Source: Hymenoscyphus infarciens (taxonomy: Eukaryota > Ascomycota > Leotiomycetes > Helotiales > Helotiaceae). From it: a stretch of DNA of 17,350 nt. The DNA is taken from assembly GCA_001414345.1 (NCBI GenBank), contig LLCB01000610.1, positions 1 through 17,350 on the forward strand. Reading direction: 5' to 3'. Below the pieces are notes generated by a model. The model had not been told where the DNA came from. It did no database searches and was given only the letters and a program-made list of their open reading frames with translations. A program made the position numbers and the translations under genes. Within the stretch, counting starts at the first letter, position 1. Each line of letters starts with the position of its first letter. Positions 17,038 to 17,350 of the stretch are shown here, one piece after another.

Positions 17038-17350
17038 ATAACTATAAAGTATATATATTAGTTTAAGAAGTAAGAGTAGAAATAGTATATACTATAAAAG
17101 TAATAGTAATAGCGACTATAATAATATAGATAATAAATCTAATGTTTTTAATTTATTATATAACTAATTTAATAGCTTTAATTTGCTTTATTAAAAGTTT
17201 AACTATAAAATATGTCTAAATTGTTAAAAAAGAAGAGTTATTATTTAATAACATAGAATTAACTAGAATAGTAAATATAATAAATATAACATAGATTATA
17301 ATACTAATAAGCAGCCTAATACTAAGTAATAAATATAATATAATAGTAAG
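16940..17350. repeat. Host repeat H, copy 3 (heavily RIPped duplicate of about 15735-16115)
   Basis: It is collinear with H2: GTATATGTCTTATCATAATT against GTATGTATGCCTCGATTTGA, the (TTAG)n array at 16977-17036 against (TCGG)4 at 15771, AGAGTAGAAATAGTATATAC against AGGGTGGAAACAGTACGTAC, GTAATAGTAATAGCGAC against the GCGACA run, and so on to the window edge. Almost every difference is C-to-T or G-to-A. It has no coding capacity. Confidence 0.88.
16977..17036. repeat. (TTAG)n array, a RIPped and expanded (TCGG)n
   Basis: About 15 tandem TTAG units with one TTAA interruption. In the un-RIPped copy of H the same place holds TCGG repeated four times. Confidence 0.85.

Noticed and set aside
1..17350. 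CRISPR arrays or bacterial operons
   Set aside because: The tandem repeats have no spacers of constant length, and the gene content is eukaryotic LTR retroelements with RIP.

Overview
The window looks like nuclear DNA of a filamentous ascomycete (Pezizomycotina) from a repeat-dense, gene-poor compartment. I see no host protein-coding gene. It consists of Ty1/copia LTR retrotransposons and an older host repeat, much of it damaged by C-to-T / G-to-A mutation of the repeat-induced point mutation (RIP) type. CpA has become TpA on both strands, TGG and CAA/CAG codons have become stops, and CpG tracts have become TpA. The organism call rests on this signature and on recall of which fungi carry RIP; no species can be named.

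Layout. (1) 1-2885: wreck of a copia element (family 1), heavily RIPped and chimeric. A plus-strand gag/protease/integrase-N-terminus piece (1-1203) is joined to a minus-oriented LTR (1212-1647) followed by minus-oriented RT/RNase H (1648-2885). (2) 2886-3449 and 8780-8885: host repeat H, copy 1 (H1), heavily RIPped, split by (3) a complete but dead copia element of a second family (3450-8774, minus strand, 509-bp LTRs, TSD ATACT). (4) 8886-9389 and 15704-16331: copy 2 of H (H2), almost un-RIPped and GC-richer, split by (5) a complete family-1 copia element (9390-15703, minus strand, 483-bp LTRs, TSD CCACT). (6) 16332-17350: AT-rich DNA with a 62-bp tandem array, then a heavily RIPped third copy of part of H (H3).

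The family-1 element at 9390-15703 is nearly intact. One frame from about 14185 down to 9935 encodes gag, aspartic protease, integrase, reverse transcriptase and RNase H. It is broken only by six TAG codons, each at a probable tryptophan and each explained by one CpA-to-TpA change; the likely ATG start has also become ATA. Its two LTRs differ at six sites, all CpA/TpG-to-TpA. It therefore inserted recently and was then lightly RIPped.

The most unusual signal is a 50-55 bp motif, called here the TCACGTGA module. It begins TCACGTGA-N4-GCGT and ends CTCTT...CAACACG. It occurs in at least nine places: five times in the family-1 element (after the PBS, before gag, in the INT-RT linker, in an RT loop and over the pol stop), in both LTRs of family 2, and twice in H2, with RIPped relics elsewhere. 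Most copies align without gaps. A second unusual point is the roughly 1-kb leader of the family-1 element, which holds a decayed sense reading frame of about 155 codons that I do not recognise. All alignments were made by eye.
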